A stretch of 64,000 bases of DNA from JBGPEQ01 sp050180895 (GTDB lineage: Bacteria; Pseudomonadota; Alphaproteobacteria; Dongiales; Dongiaceae). This document shows positions 63,893 to 64,000 of this stretch, piece after piece; within the stretch, counting starts at the first letter, position 1; every line of letters starts with the position of its first letter. Where the stretch lies: assembly GCA_050180895.1 (NCBI GenBank), contig JBFXDS010000002.1:62001-126000 (forward strand). Direction: 5' to 3'. The translations under genes were made by a program, and so were the position numbers. The notes below the pieces were generated by a model that was not told where the DNA came from, ran no database searches, and saw only the letters and a program-made list of their open reading frames with translations.

Positions 63893-63910
63893 GGCTTGTA
63901 TAGACAAGCC
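63893..63910. promoter_or_regulatory. HutC operator palindrome
   Basis: GGCTTGT-ATAG-ACAAGCC has perfect 7-bp arms and the CTTGTAT/ATACAAG core known for HutC sites. It lies three bases upstream of the hutC ATG and 48 bp before hutG, suiting autoregulation and control of the divergent hut genes. Confidence 0.8.
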
Positions 63911-63957
63911 GGAACGGCTGGTGTCAACTTCGCGGCCGGTTCTCGGTCACGTGCGCG

Positions 63958-64000
63958 ATGGACATCTTTCGCTTCACACAAGGCACGACCCCGCTGCTGG
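63958..64000 (+). CDS. hutG: Start of N-formylglutamate deformylase (partial)
   Basis: Only 14 codons are present, reading MDIFRFTQGTTPLL, which fits the start of HutG, N-formylglutamate amidohydrolase, whose usual opening is followed by VSMPHxGT. It is divergent from hutC behind the operator. The gene continues beyond the right edge. Confidence 0.6.
   Translation, partial: MDIFRFTQGTTPLL

Overview
The window is chromosomal DNA of a GC-rich alphaproteobacterium. The evidence is a uniformly GC-rich base composition, a PAS_5-type protein, a DUF1127 protein, TTAACCAT-type motifs in several upstream regions, a GbdR-like regulator next to soxBDAG, and the short palindromic intergenic repeats that litter many alphaproteobacterial genomes. 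A Rhodospirillales or Hyphomicrobiales member (for example a Reyranella-like bacterium) would fit, but the sequence alone does not prove it. I see no phage, insertion sequence, CRISPR array, rRNA or tRNA.

Layout. 0-3.6 kb: PilZ protein, ParA/MinD-like ATPase, ribbon-helix-helix-like partner and a proline/alanine-rich PAS_5 protein. 3.8-12.9 kb: a catabolic island on the + strand with a D-2-hydroxyacid dehydrogenase, a Crp/Fnr regulator, an Ldh2-family dehydrogenase, two subunits of a UxaA/SuyAB-type lyase, two cupins and a TauABC/SsuABC-type ABC transporter. The combination resembles the two-dehydrogenase racemisation plus lyase logic known for sulfolactate, but the substrate is not proven. 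12.9-28.7 kb: three paralogous coiled-coil proteins (13.8-17.7, 24.9-26.9, 27.2-28.7 kb, all minus) that share an N-terminal domain and a striking 15-residue tryptophan repeat. Between them lie an aminotransferase, a LuxR/AAA regulator with a DUF4242 partner, a TPR-2OG oxygenase and a class V PLP enzyme. 28.8-35.5 kb: heterotetrameric sarcosine oxidase soxBDAG with a divergent GbdR-like regulator. 35.6-43.6 kb: membrane class III cyclase, murI, a membrane spermidine-synthase-like protein, an HD protein, a methyltransferase, a threonine-dehydratase-like enzyme and an HPP protein. 43.7-52.5 kb: urease accessory genes ureE and ureFGD, split by a 5 kb module holding a methyltransferase and a 1244-residue BTAD-cyclase-TolB-TPR protein. 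The breakpoints carry a duplicated ureE-ureF junction in which each copy has lost the opposite gene. 52.5-58.9 kb: small regulators, a Bcr/CflA transporter and a Tat-exported aldo/keto reductase. 59.0-64.0 kb: histidine utilisation (hutU, hutC, start of hutG) around a frameshifted PhyH gene, a cytochrome c and a monooxygenase-like protein.

The most unusual content is (1) the family of three pentadecad-repeat proteins, (2) the hydroxyacid/lyase/cupin/ABC island with an inverted-repeat operator candidate, and (3) the split urease accessory operon with reciprocal gene decay and an internally duplicated giant regulator inside it. All family assignments come from reading motifs; no database search was run.
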